The translations under genes and the position numbers were made by a program. Below, piece after piece: positions 53,086-62,660 of a stretch of 64,000 nucleotides of DNA. The first letter of the stretch is position 1; every line of letters starts with the position of its first letter. The notes beneath the pieces were generated by a model. That model had not been told where the DNA came from. It searched no databases and saw only the letters and a program-made list of their open reading frames with translations. The DNA is from Amphritea japonica ATCC BAA-1530. GTDB lineage: Bacteria; Pseudomonadota; Gammaproteobacteria; Pseudomonadales; Balneatricaceae. The stretch spans positions 2,798,693-2,862,692 of the forward strand of contig NZ_AP014545.1 of assembly GCF_016592435.1 (NCBI RefSeq). The letters are read 5' to 3'.

Positions 53086-53629
53086 AAGGACACCTTTAAT
53101 AACGCATATTCAAAAAGCAGCAATCTATTACTCAAGCTGCCCACCGAGTTAATCATTCTAGATGTCTTCAGCGATTAGCCGAGAGAGGAATTACGACAGC
53201 ATTCAGTGATTTACAGACACCTTTAAAACCGTAACGTCTATAAGACAGGAAACTTTTCGAGACAAATAGCAGGTGCTCAAGCTGCTTAGAATCACCTCAA
53301 TAACCCTGGCTTCTAGAATGAATTTCACCAAAACAAAAGATACCCAGGTTAACTAAATACAAATTTATAATTGATGCTCATTCCCTATTCCTACGCATAC
53401 TGCGCTTCGCCAAAGCAAAGAAGTAGCACTCCTTCTAACGGTACATATCAATAAAATATTGCTGATGCATTCTGCAGAATATTAAGTACGCCGGTACATA
53501 GAAGGGAGATGCATTCAAATAATAATCTGTCTTGATTTAACTGATATCTGTCTCGAACACACGACCTCCTCCTACATCCCCAATGCTAGAGTAAAAAAAA
53601 TAAGAACCGGCAGATAAGGATTGGACACA
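53086..53629. other. Divergent regulatory region of the catabolic locus
   Basis: About 540 bases between the two alpha/beta hydrolase genes. CGGTACAT occurs twice (53439-53446, 53492-53499), 53 bases apart; an identical word lies before the acyl-CoA synthetase gene (60263-60270). The last bases hold AAGGA, the ribosome site of the next gene. No coding frame is convincing. Confidence 0.5.
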
Positions 53630-54535
53630 ATGACCACTTCAAATGCAGAACATCATCGAGCCTTAGTTAACGGCATACACATGCACTATGTCTTAGCAGG
53701 ACCGGAAGATGCTCCACCAGTTGTATTGCTACATGGCTGGCCTGAGACCTGGTATGGCTGGCGTAAACAGATTCCCGTTTTGGCGGAGAAATATCGCCTG
53801 ATAGTCCCTGATCTGCGTGGTTATGGCGAAACCGACAAGCCCGCAGATAATTACGACAAACGCAATATGGCGAAAGACATCAAGGAGCTAATCGAGCACC
53901 TCGGCTATAGCAAAGTGGTAATGGTAGGTCATGATCGGGGGGCGCGAGTAACGACTCGCTTTGCCAAAGATTATCCCGAGATGGTGGATCGAATTTGCAC
54001 CATGGACAACATCCCTACCCGCATCGTGTTTGAGACAATGAGTGGCCGCCCCATAGGCACTGATATCAGCCCGGGACAAATGGCTAAAGGCTACTGGTTC
54101 TTTAATTTCAATCAACTGGTGGATTTACCCGAGGCATTGATCACCGGCCGCGAGGAAATTTGGTTGCGTCATTGGCTTTCCAGTTGGTCGTACAATCGTG
54201 AACTATTTTCCGATGAAGAAGTGGCTGAATACGTAAAAGCCTATTCTCGCCCCGGCGCACTGCGTGGATCCTTTAATGATTATCGTGCAGCTCCTGTTGA
54301 TACCGCACAAGACATGGAGGATGCGCACGTCAAAATCAAGTGCCCAATTCTGACCATGTGGGGAGCTGATTTCGATTTGGTTGGCCAGTGGTTTGATGTA
54401 GAAGCTGTCTGGAAAACTATGGGCGATGATGTAAAAGCAGTTCCACTGCCGGAGTGCGGCCACCTTTGCCAAGAAGAGCGTCCAGACTTAGTCAATGCCG
54501 AACTACTTGAATTCATGATTGATTGGCAAGGTTGA
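53630..54535 (+). CDS. Alpha/beta hydrolase with Asp nucleophile (haloacetate dehalogenase/epoxide hydrolase group)
   Basis: This 301-residue protein begins the plus-strand catabolic operon. The nucleophile elbow reads VGHDRGAR, so the nucleophile is Asp rather than Ser, as in fluoroacetate dehalogenase and epoxide hydrolases. The oxyanion region is HGWPETWYGW, then DLRGYGETDKP; DNIPT after the elbow and GSFNDYRAA later also match the dehalogenase group. His is in ECGHLCQEE. The start ATG 53630 follows AAGGA. C-halogen, epoxide or ester substrates are all possible. The first three lid residues of fluoroacetate dehalogenase cannot be judged by eye. Confidence 0.88.
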   Translation: MTTSNAEHHRALVNGIHMHYVLAGPEDAPPVVLLHGWPETWYGWRKQIPVLAEKYRLIVPDLRGYGETDKPADNYDKRNMAKDIKELIEHLGYSKVVMVGHDRGARVTTRFAKDYPEMVDRICTMDNIPTRIVFETMSGRPIGTDISPGQMAKGYWFFNFNQLVDLPEALITGREEIWLRHWLSSWSYNRELFSDEEVAEYVKAYSRPGALRGSFNDYRAAPVDTAQDMEDAHVKIKCPILTMWGADFDLVGQWFDVEAVWKTMGDDVKAVPLPECGHLCQEERPDLVNAELLEFMIDWQG

Positions 54536-54589
54536 TTCCAGAGGCCACCTTAGGCCCCTCTCTCAACGACATTACAACGGCTACACTAT

Positions 54590-56323
54590 ATGAATCAAAC
54601 TAAAGACAATATTTTTTTCAATACTCTGCGCGACGCACTAACTGCCGGGCGAGTGCTCACAGACGAACGCTCTACACGCCGTTATCGTAAGGGAATTCGG
54701 GTCGGCAATGGCGCCGCTTGCGCTGTAGCATTACCCAACACCTTAGTCGAGTTTTGGCACGCATTAGAAGCTTGCGTTGCTCACAACAAAATTATTCTTG
54801 TTCAGGCTGCCAATACTGGTTTGACCGGAGGATCCACCCCAGATGGCGACGACTACGACCGAGATGTAGTAATTATTAATACGCGCCGCCTGGATAAACT
54901 CATTTTGCTTGATCAGGGTAAACAGGTAATCGCCCTCGCCGGAGCCACTTTATTTCAGCTAGAAGATAAACTCAAACCACTCAAGCGCAGCCCTCACTCA
55001 ATCATTGGTTCCTCTTGTATCGGCGCTTCTATAGTAGGAGGAGTTTGTAACAACTCTGGTGGTAATTTAGTAAACAGAGGCCCAGCTTATACAGAGATGG
55101 CACTATTTGCTGAAATCACAACAGAGGGCAAACTACAGCTGATCAACAATCTGGGTATAACTCTGGGCGGTAGCCCGGAGCAAATCCTCAGCAATTTAGA
55201 AAATGGCACTTTGAAAAAAGTGCCCATTCTCGCCACAAGCGCAAACGCATCGGACTATGAATATCAGCAGCGAGTTCGAGACGTGAACGCCAAGACTCCA
55301 GCTCGATTTAACGCAGACAAACGGCGACTACATGACGCTAGTGGCTGTGCGGGCAAGTTGGCAGTATTTGCTGTACGCCTGGATACCTTTACTGAGCCCC
55401 AACAAGATCAAGTCTTTTACATAGGTACAAATAACCCAGAAGAGTTTACAGAATTGCGTAAGCGTATCCTGACCCAGTTCAAAGAGCTGCCGGAAATGGG
55501 GGAGTACATGCACCGAAGCTACTTCGATGGTGCTGACAAATACTGCAAAGACACTTTTCTCTTTATCAACTTACTAGGCAGTTCATTCTTACCCAAGCTT
55601 TTCTCCTTTAAAGCCAAAGTTGATAGTTTCTTAGGACGAATTCCTTTTCTACCCAACAATTTAAGTGATCGGTTTTTACAGCTAACGGGCAAGCTCTATC
55701 CCGATCATCTGCCCAAACGTTTGAGAGAATACAGAAAGCGTTTTGAGCACCATTTAATGGTAAAGGCCAATGACGGGGCGATAGCGGAAACCCGGCAATT
55801 ACTACAAGAGTATTATGGTGCAGATTCGAGCAGCAACTCAAAGCGTAATGGCGAATGGTTTACCTGCACCGATAAAGAAGGTGACGCAGCACAGCTACAC
55901 CGCTTTGTAGCTGGTGGCGCCTCTGCCCGTTATGCAATCGTACATGCAGACGAGGTCGAAGGCCTTATGCCTTTGGATGTCGCATTGCCACGTAATACCG
56001 AAGACTGGCATCAATTACTCTCCCAAGAGGTGCTGGATAAGCTAGCGGCTCCATTTCAGCTCAGTCACTTTTTTTGCATGGTCTTTCACTGGGACTTTGT
56101 AGTCAAAAAAGGTGTGGATATTCCTGCATTAAAAAGACAAATCCTTAATGAACTCGATAGTCGCGGCGCAAAGTACCCAGCGGAACATAACGTCGGACAC
56201 CTCTATCAAGCAGAACCTGACCTGGCAAATTTTTATCAAAACCTGGACCCCACCAATAGTTTCAACGCTGGTGTAGGGAAAATGTCCAAACGCAAGTACT
56301 ACAAAACAATAACGAACGAATAA
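54590..56323 (+). CDS. dld: Quinone-dependent D-lactate dehydrogenase
   Basis: This 577-residue FAD enzyme matches E. coli Dld (571). FAD-binding PCMH elements are visible: QAANTGLTGGSTPDGDDYDRD, SIIGSSCIGASIVGGVCNNSGG and NRGPAYTEMALFAEI. The membrane-binding region and C-terminal cap follow, and the ending HNVGHLYQAEPDL has the conserved His. Dld oxidises D-lactate or related D-2-hydroxyacids to the 2-oxoacid and reduces quinone at the membrane. In this operon the substrate might be another D-2-hydroxyacid produced by the pathway. It lies 54 bases after the hydrolase. Confidence 0.94.
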   Translation: MNQTKDNIFFNTLRDALTAGRVLTDERSTRRYRKGIRVGNGAACAVALPNTLVEFWHALEACVAHNKIILVQAANTGLTGGSTPDGDDYDRDVVIINTRRLDKLILLDQGKQVIALAGATLFQLEDKLKPLKRSPHSIIGSSCIGASIVGGVCNNSGGNLVNRGPAYTEMALFAEITTEGKLQLINNLGITLGGSPEQILSNLENGTLKKVPILATSANASDYEYQQRVRDVNAKTPARFNADKRRLHDASGCAGKLAVFAVRLDTFTEPQQDQVFYIGTNNPEEFTELRKRILTQFKELPEMGEYMHRSYFDGADKYCKDTFLFINLLGSSFLPKLFSFKAKVDSFLGRIPFLPNNLSDRFLQLTGKLYPDHLPKRLREYRKRFEHHLMVKANDGAIAETRQLLQEYYGADSSSNSKRNGEWFTCTDKEGDAAQLHRFVAGGASARYAIVHADEVEGLMPLDVALPRNTEDWHQLLSQEVLDKLAAPFQLSHFFCMVFHWDFVVKKGVDIPALKRQILNELDSRGAKYPAEHNVGHLYQAEPDLANFYQNLDPTNSFNAGVGKMSKRKYYKTITNE

Positions 56324-56335
56324 GTGAGAAATGAT

Positions 56336-57091
56336 ATGGCTCTTGATCATAACATAACAGCATTGGTTACCGGTGCTTCCAGCGGTATTGGTGAGGCCAC
56401 CGCTCGTGCTCTTCGACTACAGGGTGTAAAGGTCTATGCTGCAGCGCGCCGAATTGACCGTCTGGAAAAACTCGCCAGTGAAACTGGTTGTATTCCTATC
56501 CATCTGGATGTTAGAGATCGCCAAGCAGTTAAAGAGTTTGGCGAGAAATACCCTATAGATATCCTAATCAATAATGCAGGCTTGGGTCGTGCATTGGGAT
56601 CAATGTGGGATGCTGAAATAGAAGATATAGAAATGACTGTTGATACCAATGTCACTTCTGCAATCTTGATGATCAAGTCGGTACTACCGGGCATGATCAA
56701 GCGAGGTAAAGGCCATATAGTCAATATGAGCTCAGTAACAGCTATTTATCCTCTTCCTGCAGCACTATACGGGGCAACTAAAAGCGCAATCCATAAACTC
56801 TCTCGTGACTTGCGAATGGAATTGCAGGGGACAGGTATACGTGTGACTGAAATGAGCCCCGGTCGAGTCACCAGTGAGTTCTACAATGTTGCCATTGATG
56901 ATGAACACCAGCTTAAAAAGGCTGTAGAAACTCAGTGTGACGATCTAACAGCTGAAGATATTGCAGATGCAATCATTTACTGCGTCAGCGCCCCTTGGCG
57001 AGTCAACGTTAGTCAGATGGAAATATTGCCAACCGAGCAAACCTATGGCGGCACACACTTTATTCCATTTGAAGGAAGAGACAAATCATGA
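56336..57091 (+). CDS. SDR-family oxidoreductase (YdfG-like)
   Basis: This is a short-chain dehydrogenase of 251 residues. The cofactor motif is TGASSGIG, with Arg-rich AAARRIDRL after the second strand, which favours NADP. NNAG is present and the catalytic set is Ser in [21 protein letters not shown], Tyr in YGATK and Lys four residues on. The closest type is YdfG, a 3-hydroxy acid/serine dehydrogenase. Start ATG 56336 is used; a GTG at 56324 is possible. It sits 12 bases after dld and overlaps the acetaldehyde dehydrogenase gene by four bases. Confidence 0.9.
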   Translation: MALDHNITALVTGASSGIGEATARALRLQGVKVYAAARRIDRLEKLASETGCIPIHLDVRDRQAVKEFGEKYPIDILINNAGLGRALGSMWDAEIEDIEMTVDTNVTSAILMIKSVLPGMIKRGKGHIVNMSSVTAIYPLPAALYGATKSAIHKLSRDLRMELQGTGIRVTEMSPGRVTSEFYNVAIDDEHQLKKAVETQCDDLTAEDIADAIIYCVSAPWRVNVSQMEILPTEQTYGGTHFIPFEGRDKS

Positions 57092-57999
57092 GCAAGAAAT
57101 TAAAAGCAGTGATTATCGGGCCGGGTAATATTGGTACTGATCTGTTGATGAAAATGAAACGTTCAGAGTGGATTGAACCGGTTTGGATGGTGGGTATCGA
57201 TCCAGAATCCGATGGCCTGACACGGGCGCGTGAGATGGGGATAAAAGCCACAGCTGATGGCGTTGATGGATTGCTGGCCCATGTAGTGGAAGACGATATC
57301 CGTGTGGCTTTTGATGCTACCTCTGCTTATGTTCATGCAGAGAATAGCCGCAAGCTGAACGAACTCGGTGTAATCATGATTGATCTGACGCCTGCGGCGA
57401 TAGGCCCCTTCTGTGTGCCGCCGGTTAACCTGGTACAGCATGCGAAAGAGCTGGAGATGAACGTCAATATGGTGACCTGTGGTGGCCAAGCGACGATCCC
57501 GATGGTGGCTGCGGTCTCTCAAGTTCAACCCGTGGAATATGGCGAAATCATCGCGACGGTTTCCTCTAAATCAGCCGGTCCTGGTACCCGTAAGAACATC
57601 GATGAGTTCACCCGGACCACTGCGAGCGCAGTCGAAAAAGTGGGCGGCGCTAAAAAGGGTAAAGCGATTATCATTATCAACCCGGCTGAGCCACCACTAC
57701 TAATGCGTGACACGGTTCACTGCCTTACCGAAGGAAAACCAGATCAGGCGGCTATCACCGAGTCGGTTCACGCCATGGTGAAAGAAGTACAGAAATATGT
57801 ACCAGGTTATCGTTTGGTCAACGGCCCTGTGTTTGATGACAATAGGGTCTCCATGTTTATGGAAGTGGAAGGTTTGGGTGATTACCTACCAAAGTACTCT
57901 GGCAATCTGGATATTATGACCGCAGCGGGCCTGCGCACGGCAGAGATGTTTGCTGAAGAAACTAACAACGGCAACATTACCCTGCCAGCACGCGGCTAA
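57088..57999 (+). CDS. mhpF: Acetaldehyde dehydrogenase (acylating)
   Basis: This 303-residue enzyme converts acetaldehyde (or propanal) with CoA and NAD to acyl-CoA. It is the partner of 4-hydroxy-2-oxovalerate aldolase, with aldehyde passed through a tunnel. The NAD motif is [16 protein letters not shown] and the catalytic Cys lies in [28 protein letters not shown] and the C-terminal dimer arm also fit MhpF/DmpF/BphJ. It overlaps the SDR gene by four bases and is followed by the aldolase gene after 16 bases. Confidence 0.95.
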   Translation: MSKKLKAVIIGPGNIGTDLLMKMKRSEWIEPVWMVGIDPESDGLTRAREMGIKATADGVDGLLAHVVEDDIRVAFDATSAYVHAENSRKLNELGVIMIDLTPAAIGPFCVPPVNLVQHAKELEMNVNMVTCGGQATIPMVAAVSQVQPVEYGEIIATVSSKSAGPGTRKNIDEFTRTTASAVEKVGGAKKGKAIIIINPAEPPLLMRDTVHCLTEGKPDQAAITESVHAMVKEVQKYVPGYRLVNGPVFDDNRVSMFMEVEGLGDYLPKYSGNLDIMTAAGLRTAEMFAEETNNGNITLPARG

Positions 58000-58015
58000 G
58001 TGAAGGAATAAAACA

Positions 58016-59044
58016 ATGAACCTTAAAGATAAAAAAGTAATACTTCACGATATGAGCTTGCGGGATGGCATGCATGCCAAGCGTCACCTGATCTCATTAG
58101 ATCAGATGGTCACTGTGGCTACGGGTTTAGATGAAGCCGGTATGCCACTTATCGAAGTCACCCACGGCGATGGTTTAGGTGGCACCTCAGTAAACTACGG
58201 TTTTCCGGCTCACAGTGATGAAGAGTATCTCGGCGCTGTGATTCCAAAAATGAAAAACGCCAAAGTCTCTGCTCTATTAATACCGGGAATTGGCACCGTT
58301 GATCATCTACGCATGGCGAAAGATTTAGGTGTAAACACTATCCGTGTAGCCGCTCACTGTACCGAAGCGGATGTAACGGAACAGCATATCGGTCTGGCCG
58401 CTAAGCTGGAGATGGATACCGTCGGCTTCCTGATGATGGCGCATATGGCCAGCCCGGAAAAGATTGTAGAACAGGCACGGCTGATGGAGTCCTACGGGGC
58501 GAACTGTATCTACTGCACGGACTCTGCTGGTTATATGCTACCGGATGAAGTAACAGAGAAGATAGGTCTGCTGCGGGCAGAGCTGAATCCCGACACGGAG
58601 ATCGGTTTTCATGGTCACCACAATATGGGAATGTCGGTAGCCAATTCATTGGCTGCGATCGACGCCGGTGCAATCCGTATTGACGGTTCAGTTGCGGGCT
58701 TGGGGGCGGGGGCGGGTAATACGCCATTGGAAGTACTGGTAGCGACACTGATGCGGTTAGAAGCAGACCACGGCATCGATCTGTATAAGATTATGGATGT
58801 TGCAGAAGATCTTGTGGTACCGATGATGGACCAACCGATACGTCTCGATCGAGATGCCCTGACACTGGGTTACGCCGGTGTTTATTCGTCGTTCCTGCTG
58901 TTTGCGAAACGGGCAGAAGGTATGTATAAGGTTCAGGCGCGAGACCTTCTGATAGAGTTGGGCCGTCGTGGAACCGTTGGTGGGCAGGAAGATATGATCG
59001 AAGATCTAGCGTTAACTATGGCCAAAGAAAAAGGGTTGATGTAA
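58016..59044 (+). CDS. mhpE: 4-hydroxy-2-oxovalerate aldolase
   Basis: This 342-residue HMGL-like TIM-barrel enzyme cleaves 4-hydroxy-2-oxoacids to pyruvate and an aldehyde. Metal and active-site residues are in [15 protein letters not shown] at the start and [15 protein letters not shown] later, with [10 protein letters not shown] and [18 protein letters not shown]. It is the last gene of the operon and is followed by a strong terminator. The 2-hydroxypentadienoate hydratase that usually supplies its substrate (mhpD/dmpE) is not present in the window. Confidence 0.95.
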   Translation: MNLKDKKVILHDMSLRDGMHAKRHLISLDQMVTVATGLDEAGMPLIEVTHGDGLGGTSVNYGFPAHSDEEYLGAVIPKMKNAKVSALLIPGIGTVDHLRMAKDLGVNTIRVAAHCTEADVTEQHIGLAAKLEMDTVGFLMMAHMASPEKIVEQARLMESYGANCIYCTDSAGYMLPDEVTEKIGLLRAELNPDTEIGFHGHHNMGMSVANSLAAIDAGAIRIDGSVAGLGAGAGNTPLEVLVATLMRLEADHGIDLYKIMDVAEDLVVPMMDQPIRLDRDALTLGYAGVYSSFLLFAKRAEGMYKVQARDLLIELGRRGTVGGQEDMIEDLALTMAKEKGLM

Positions 59045-59448
59045 GACTTCTCAATTAGACCTACGAGTTTAGTAAAATCATACCTGCTAAATTGACATTG
59101 AGGATAACAGGCTCAACTTCCTCATCACGGTACTACCCACCGCTCTCCCCCTAATCGCCACAACCGGTGGCGATTAGGTCTTATATTTTTTCAAAAAATC
59201 TCAATCTCAGTTTTCTTTAATTCACCAATTATTTTAGATTGTAATAAGTCGCTATCACCTTACAGGTGGTTTGGGGCTGAGTAATACTCCATTTCTTCGT
59301 CTACCAGTAGCTCTACAATCAGCTTGTCTCGAATTCACTGCAATCAGGTCTACCATCACCGATGGAATTGCAGAAAACACTGTTAATGTTCTTGTCATAG
59401 AAGAAATACCCAGACTTACAAAATAACAATCCATACTGAGGTACCAAA
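59045..59448. other. Intergenic region after mhpE
   Basis: Besides the terminator at 59150-59191, this 404-base stretch must contain the promoter of the VOC gene. The last bases carry GAGG. No other motif recognised. Confidence 0.4.
59150..59191 (+). terminator. Terminator of the catabolic operon
   Basis: Perfect 12-base stem CCTAATCGCCAC / GTGGCGATTAGG (59150-59161 and 59167-59178), loop AACCG, then TCTTATATTTTTT. Confidence 0.93.
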
Positions 59449-60207
59449 ATGACAAATACTCCTGTAATGAGCCCGAACGGCATTAACCATCTTGCGCTGG
59501 CATCCAGCGACATAAAAAAGACTTTGCAATATTTTAATGAAGTACTAGGCATGCCTCTAGCATCCCTATACTGGATGCATGGTGTTGAAGAAACAGTCCA
59601 TGGTTTCCTTGTGCTTAACGAGAACTGTCTTCTGGCTTTCGTTGGAAGCCCAAAAATTAGTAATGATGTTGAATACGGCGTAACTCACTCAGGTAACCCT
59701 GGAGATCCTTGTGTAGGCGGCACCATGCAGCATTTAGCTTTAAATGTTAATAGCCTTGAGGACCTTCTGGCTGTCCGAGACCGTATTCGTTCAAAGGGCC
59801 TTCACTGCATGGGACCAATGGACCACGGTATGATGCAGTCCATCTATTTTGCTGGACCAGATAGCATGACTCTGGAAATCGCTTATCTCACAGGTGAGGA
59901 CCCATCAAAATGGATCGATCCAGCTGTAGTGGAATATCTAAACATCAGCAAGCAAGAGCTGGAAGAGTTACGTAACCCAACGCCTTATACCCGACCTTCT
60001 GAGCCTGTTCAAAATCCTTCACTTAAAGAAGGTAACACAGAGTTCCGCATGCACTGGCCAGAAGCTTATGACATGTTCATGACAACACCTGATGATTTAC
60101 TGGTAGACCTCCTGAAAGACAATGTCCCACCGACTGAAATCAGTCCTGAAGATGCGAATAAAGGCGAGCAACTCTCTGAGCGAATAGGCAAAGGCCTTGA
60201 AGGGTAA
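59449..60207 (+). CDS. VOC-superfamily (glyoxalase/extradiol dioxygenase-like) protein
   Basis: This 252-residue protein has one complete vicinal-oxygen-chelate unit in its first 165 residues. Putative metal ligands are His in GINHLALASSD, His in TMQHLALNVNS and Glu in LEIAYL. A C-terminal extension of about 90 residues follows (WPEAYDMFMTTPDD) and is unlike plain glyoxalases. Classical extradiol ring-cleavage enzymes have two such units (about 290 residues), so a different reaction is likely. Its position between the aldolase and acyl-CoA synthetase genes suggests a step in the same pathway. Confidence 0.82.
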   Translation: MTNTPVMSPNGINHLALASSDIKKTLQYFNEVLGMPLASLYWMHGVEETVHGFLVLNENCLLAFVGSPKISNDVEYGVTHSGNPGDPCVGGTMQHLALNVNSLEDLLAVRDRIRSKGLHCMGPMDHGMMQSIYFAGPDSMTLEIAYLTGEDPSKWIDPAVVEYLNISKQELEELRNPTPYTRPSEPVQNPSLKEGNTEFRMHWPEAYDMFMTTPDDLLVDLLKDNVPPTEISPEDANKGEQLSERIGKGLEG

Positions 60208-60611
60208 TAGCCAGCTACAAATTATGAATAACGGTTAAATTTAGAGTAGCTAACCCTGTGATCGGTACATCGCTATTGTTGCGAATTACAATTAAGAACT
60301 ACATCAGATTCTTTCTTGAATACGGTGTACCGATCGATACATTTTTGTGCCCCAGTAAAAGACAACTTAGAAACGTGCTCTATCCATAAGCAGATAAATA
60401 TACAAAATCATAAATCGTTTTTGGTCTAATAATTATTCTTTATTCTACACATCTTAAATAGATTCAATCTAAGCTAAAAAATAATAGGGTTGATAAATCA
60501 GCTTCAAAAAGTGGATTAAGTCACGCCAACTATTCGTCGCTATCAAATAGCCTTTTTTGCGTAGTTTACCGCACAAAATAATAAGAAAACTCAAACTAAG
60601 GAGAGGAGCAC
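60208..60611. other. Intergenic region before the acyl-CoA synthetase
   Basis: This 404-base region contains a ten-base perfect inverted repeat GATCGGTACA / TGTACCGATC (60260-60269 and 60326-60335). It also has the AAGGAGAGGAG ribosome site at its end. The rest is AT-rich. Confidence 0.5.
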
Positions 60612-62192
60612 ATGTACACAGCCTCAACCACATCTCTGATAAACACAACCAGAAACCGAAATATCAGCGACCTTGTTACACTGCAAGCACTCAAGAACCC
60701 TTCAAAAATAGCGCTAAAATACGACGGTCATTCAGATACATTTGAAGAATTAAATAATTGCATTGACCGTGCAGCCAATGCTCTCAAAGCAGCCGGCATT
60801 ACACCGGGAGAAAGGGTAGCCTGTCTATCGCATAACAATAGATCGTTTGTAATATTCCGCTTTGCTGCAATTAGAGCTGGCGCCATATTCACCCCTATTA
60901 ATTTTATGCTTAATGCAACAGATATTACTTATATTTTGGAAAACTCTGGTGCTGTAGCAATTATTGCAGAAGATACCCTTTGTGAAGTAGCTGATCAGGC
61001 CATAGCTCAAATGGAATCTAAACCAAAAGTTAAGGCTTACATTAACTTTTCGGGTACACAGGTTGCCGATAGCTGGCTGAATTCTAACGACTGGATCACA
61101 TTCGAAGATGATTCCCCTGTCGTTTGTGAAACCGGCGAGGATGATCCCGTACAGATTATGTATACCAGTGGAACTGAGTCTCATCCTAAAGGCGTCATCC
61201 TTTCTTCTCGTGCATTAATTGCTCAATACGTTACCTGCATAGTTGATGGCAAAATGGAACAAAGTGATATCGAGCTACATTGCTTACCGTTATTCCATTG
61301 CGCTCAACTTGATTGCTTTCTTACCGTAGACTTATACCTAGGTGCAACCAGCATATTAATGCCTGGCGCTGATCCTGGTGCTATGCTCGAACAGATAGAA
61401 AAAGAAAAGATCAATAAACTCTTCTGCCCACCGACAGTATGGATAGCGCTACTACGCCATCCTGACTTTGATAAACGCGATCTTAGTTCTTTGAACAAAG
61501 GCTATTATGGGGCATCCATTATGCCAACTGCAATAATTGAAGAACTGTCTGAACGTCTACCAAATATGAGGCTCTGGAACTTTTATGGGCAGACAGAACT
61601 GGCTCCCGTTGCCACTATTCTCCAGCCAGAAGACCAATTGAGTAAACTCGGATCCGCAGGAAAACCAGGACTGAACATCAATACTCGTATTGTCGACGAT
61701 GAAGATAACGAAGTTCCTCGTAATACTGTTGGTGAAATTGTCCACCAAAGCCCTCAAGCCACACTTGGATACCTAGGTAATGAAGAGAAAACTGCAGAGG
61801 CATTCTGTAATGGCTGGTTTCATAGCGGGGATCTCGGCTATATGGACGAAGAAGGTTATATCTTTGTCGTTGATAGAAAGAAAGATATGATTAAATCCGG
61901 CGGTGAAAACGTCGCCAGCCGTGAAGTTGAAGAAAAATTATTTCAACATCCAAAAATAGCAGAAGTAGCTGTCTTTGGTTTGCCACATGAGAAATGGATT
62001 GAGGCGGTATCCGCGGTTATTGTACCTCGTGAAGGGGAAAGCTTAACTCGTGATGAGATAGCTAGTTTCTGTCGAGAGAACCTCACTAGCTATAAGCGCC
62101 CTCGGAATATATTCTTAGCTGAATCACTACCGAAGAACGCGAGTGGCAAGATTCTTAAACGCGAACTTAGAGCAACTTATATCGACTCATAA
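60612..62192 (+). CDS. AMP-forming acyl-CoA synthetase
   Basis: This 526-residue ligase has the adenylation core motifs: IMYTSGTESHPKGVILSS (with Glu-Ser in place of the usual TG), LWNFYGQTELAP, GWFHSGDLGYMDEEGYIFVVDRKKDM, and PKNASGKILKREL with the terminal catalytic Lys. It resembles the class I AMP ligases for medium/long or aromatic acids. AAGGAGAGGAG precedes the ATG. It is separated from the VOC gene by 404 bases and is probably regulated on its own. It likely activates the acid substrate or intermediate of the neighbouring catabolic genes. Confidence 0.9.
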   Translation: MYTASTTSLINTTRNRNISDLVTLQALKNPSKIALKYDGHSDTFEELNNCIDRAANALKAAGITPGERVACLSHNNRSFVIFRFAAIRAGAIFTPINFMLNATDITYILENSGAVAIIAEDTLCEVADQAIAQMESKPKVKAYINFSGTQVADSWLNSNDWITFEDDSPVVCETGEDDPVQIMYTSGTESHPKGVILSSRALIAQYVTCIVDGKMEQSDIELHCLPLFHCAQLDCFLTVDLYLGATSILMPGADPGAMLEQIEKEKINKLFCPPTVWIALLRHPDFDKRDLSSLNKGYYGASIMPTAIIEELSERLPNMRLWNFYGQTELAPVATILQPEDQLSKLGSAGKPGLNINTRIVDDEDNEVPRNTVGEIVHQSPQATLGYLGNEEKTAEAFCNGWFHSGDLGYMDEEGYIFVVDRKKDMIKSGGENVASREVEEKLFQHPKIAEVAVFGLPHEKWIEAVSAVIVPREGESLTRDEIASFCRENLTSYKRPRNIFLAESLPKNASGKILKRELRATYIDS

Positions 62193-62660
62193 TAATCTGA
62201 AATTTTTTGGCTATATCATACATTATTACTGAATGGATAACTTGCCTAGAAAATATCAGCTACAGCCAGAAAACATCAGATTTTTCACCTTTTCGATTGA
62301 TAGAATGACACAAGGATGTGTCAATATTGGCAAAAAACACAAGAAAATCTTGCCATATTTCAGATATTTGACCTTTACTGTTCTATTCAAAGGTTCATAT
62401 ACAATAACCCAAGCAGATGGCTGGCTTGTTAACATAGCGAAGAGGTCATTCACATGACCGGATAATCATTCCTAACGACACATAACGCAAGTATTCATAA
62501 CGTTTTCCTCTCTCTTTTTCCTTCTAATTCGATTAATAATGTTGAATACCTCTTTATCATATAATTTTTAATCAAAGATGAATCGAACCACAAACACATG
62601 CTTTGAAAATATTCTTTTATATACATAAAATATCAATTAAAAGTTATACGGGCGAAAATA
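62193..62660. other. AT-rich intergenic region
   Basis: About 470 bases between the synthetase and the LysR gene. A palindrome TGACACA-AGGA-TGTGTCA lies at 62306-62323. The open frame 62233-62457 has no ribosome site and its opposite strand is equally open, so I do not call it a gene. Confidence 0.5.
62306..62323. promoter_or_regulatory. Operator-like palindrome
   Basis: Perfect seven-base inverted repeat TGACACA / TGTGTCA separated by AGGA. It resembles a dimeric regulator site and lies about 340 bases upstream of the LysR gene and 115 after the synthetase gene. Function not shown. Confidence 0.4.

Noticed and set aside
59449-60207. Classical extradiol ring-cleavage dioxygenase
   Set aside because: Only one VOC unit is present instead of two and the C-terminal part is different, so the call was kept at superfamily level.
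62233-62457. 74-codon frame after the acyl-CoA synthetase
   Set aside because: The opposite strand is equally open, there is no ribosome site and it contains the TGACACA palindrome, so a regulatory spacer is more likely.
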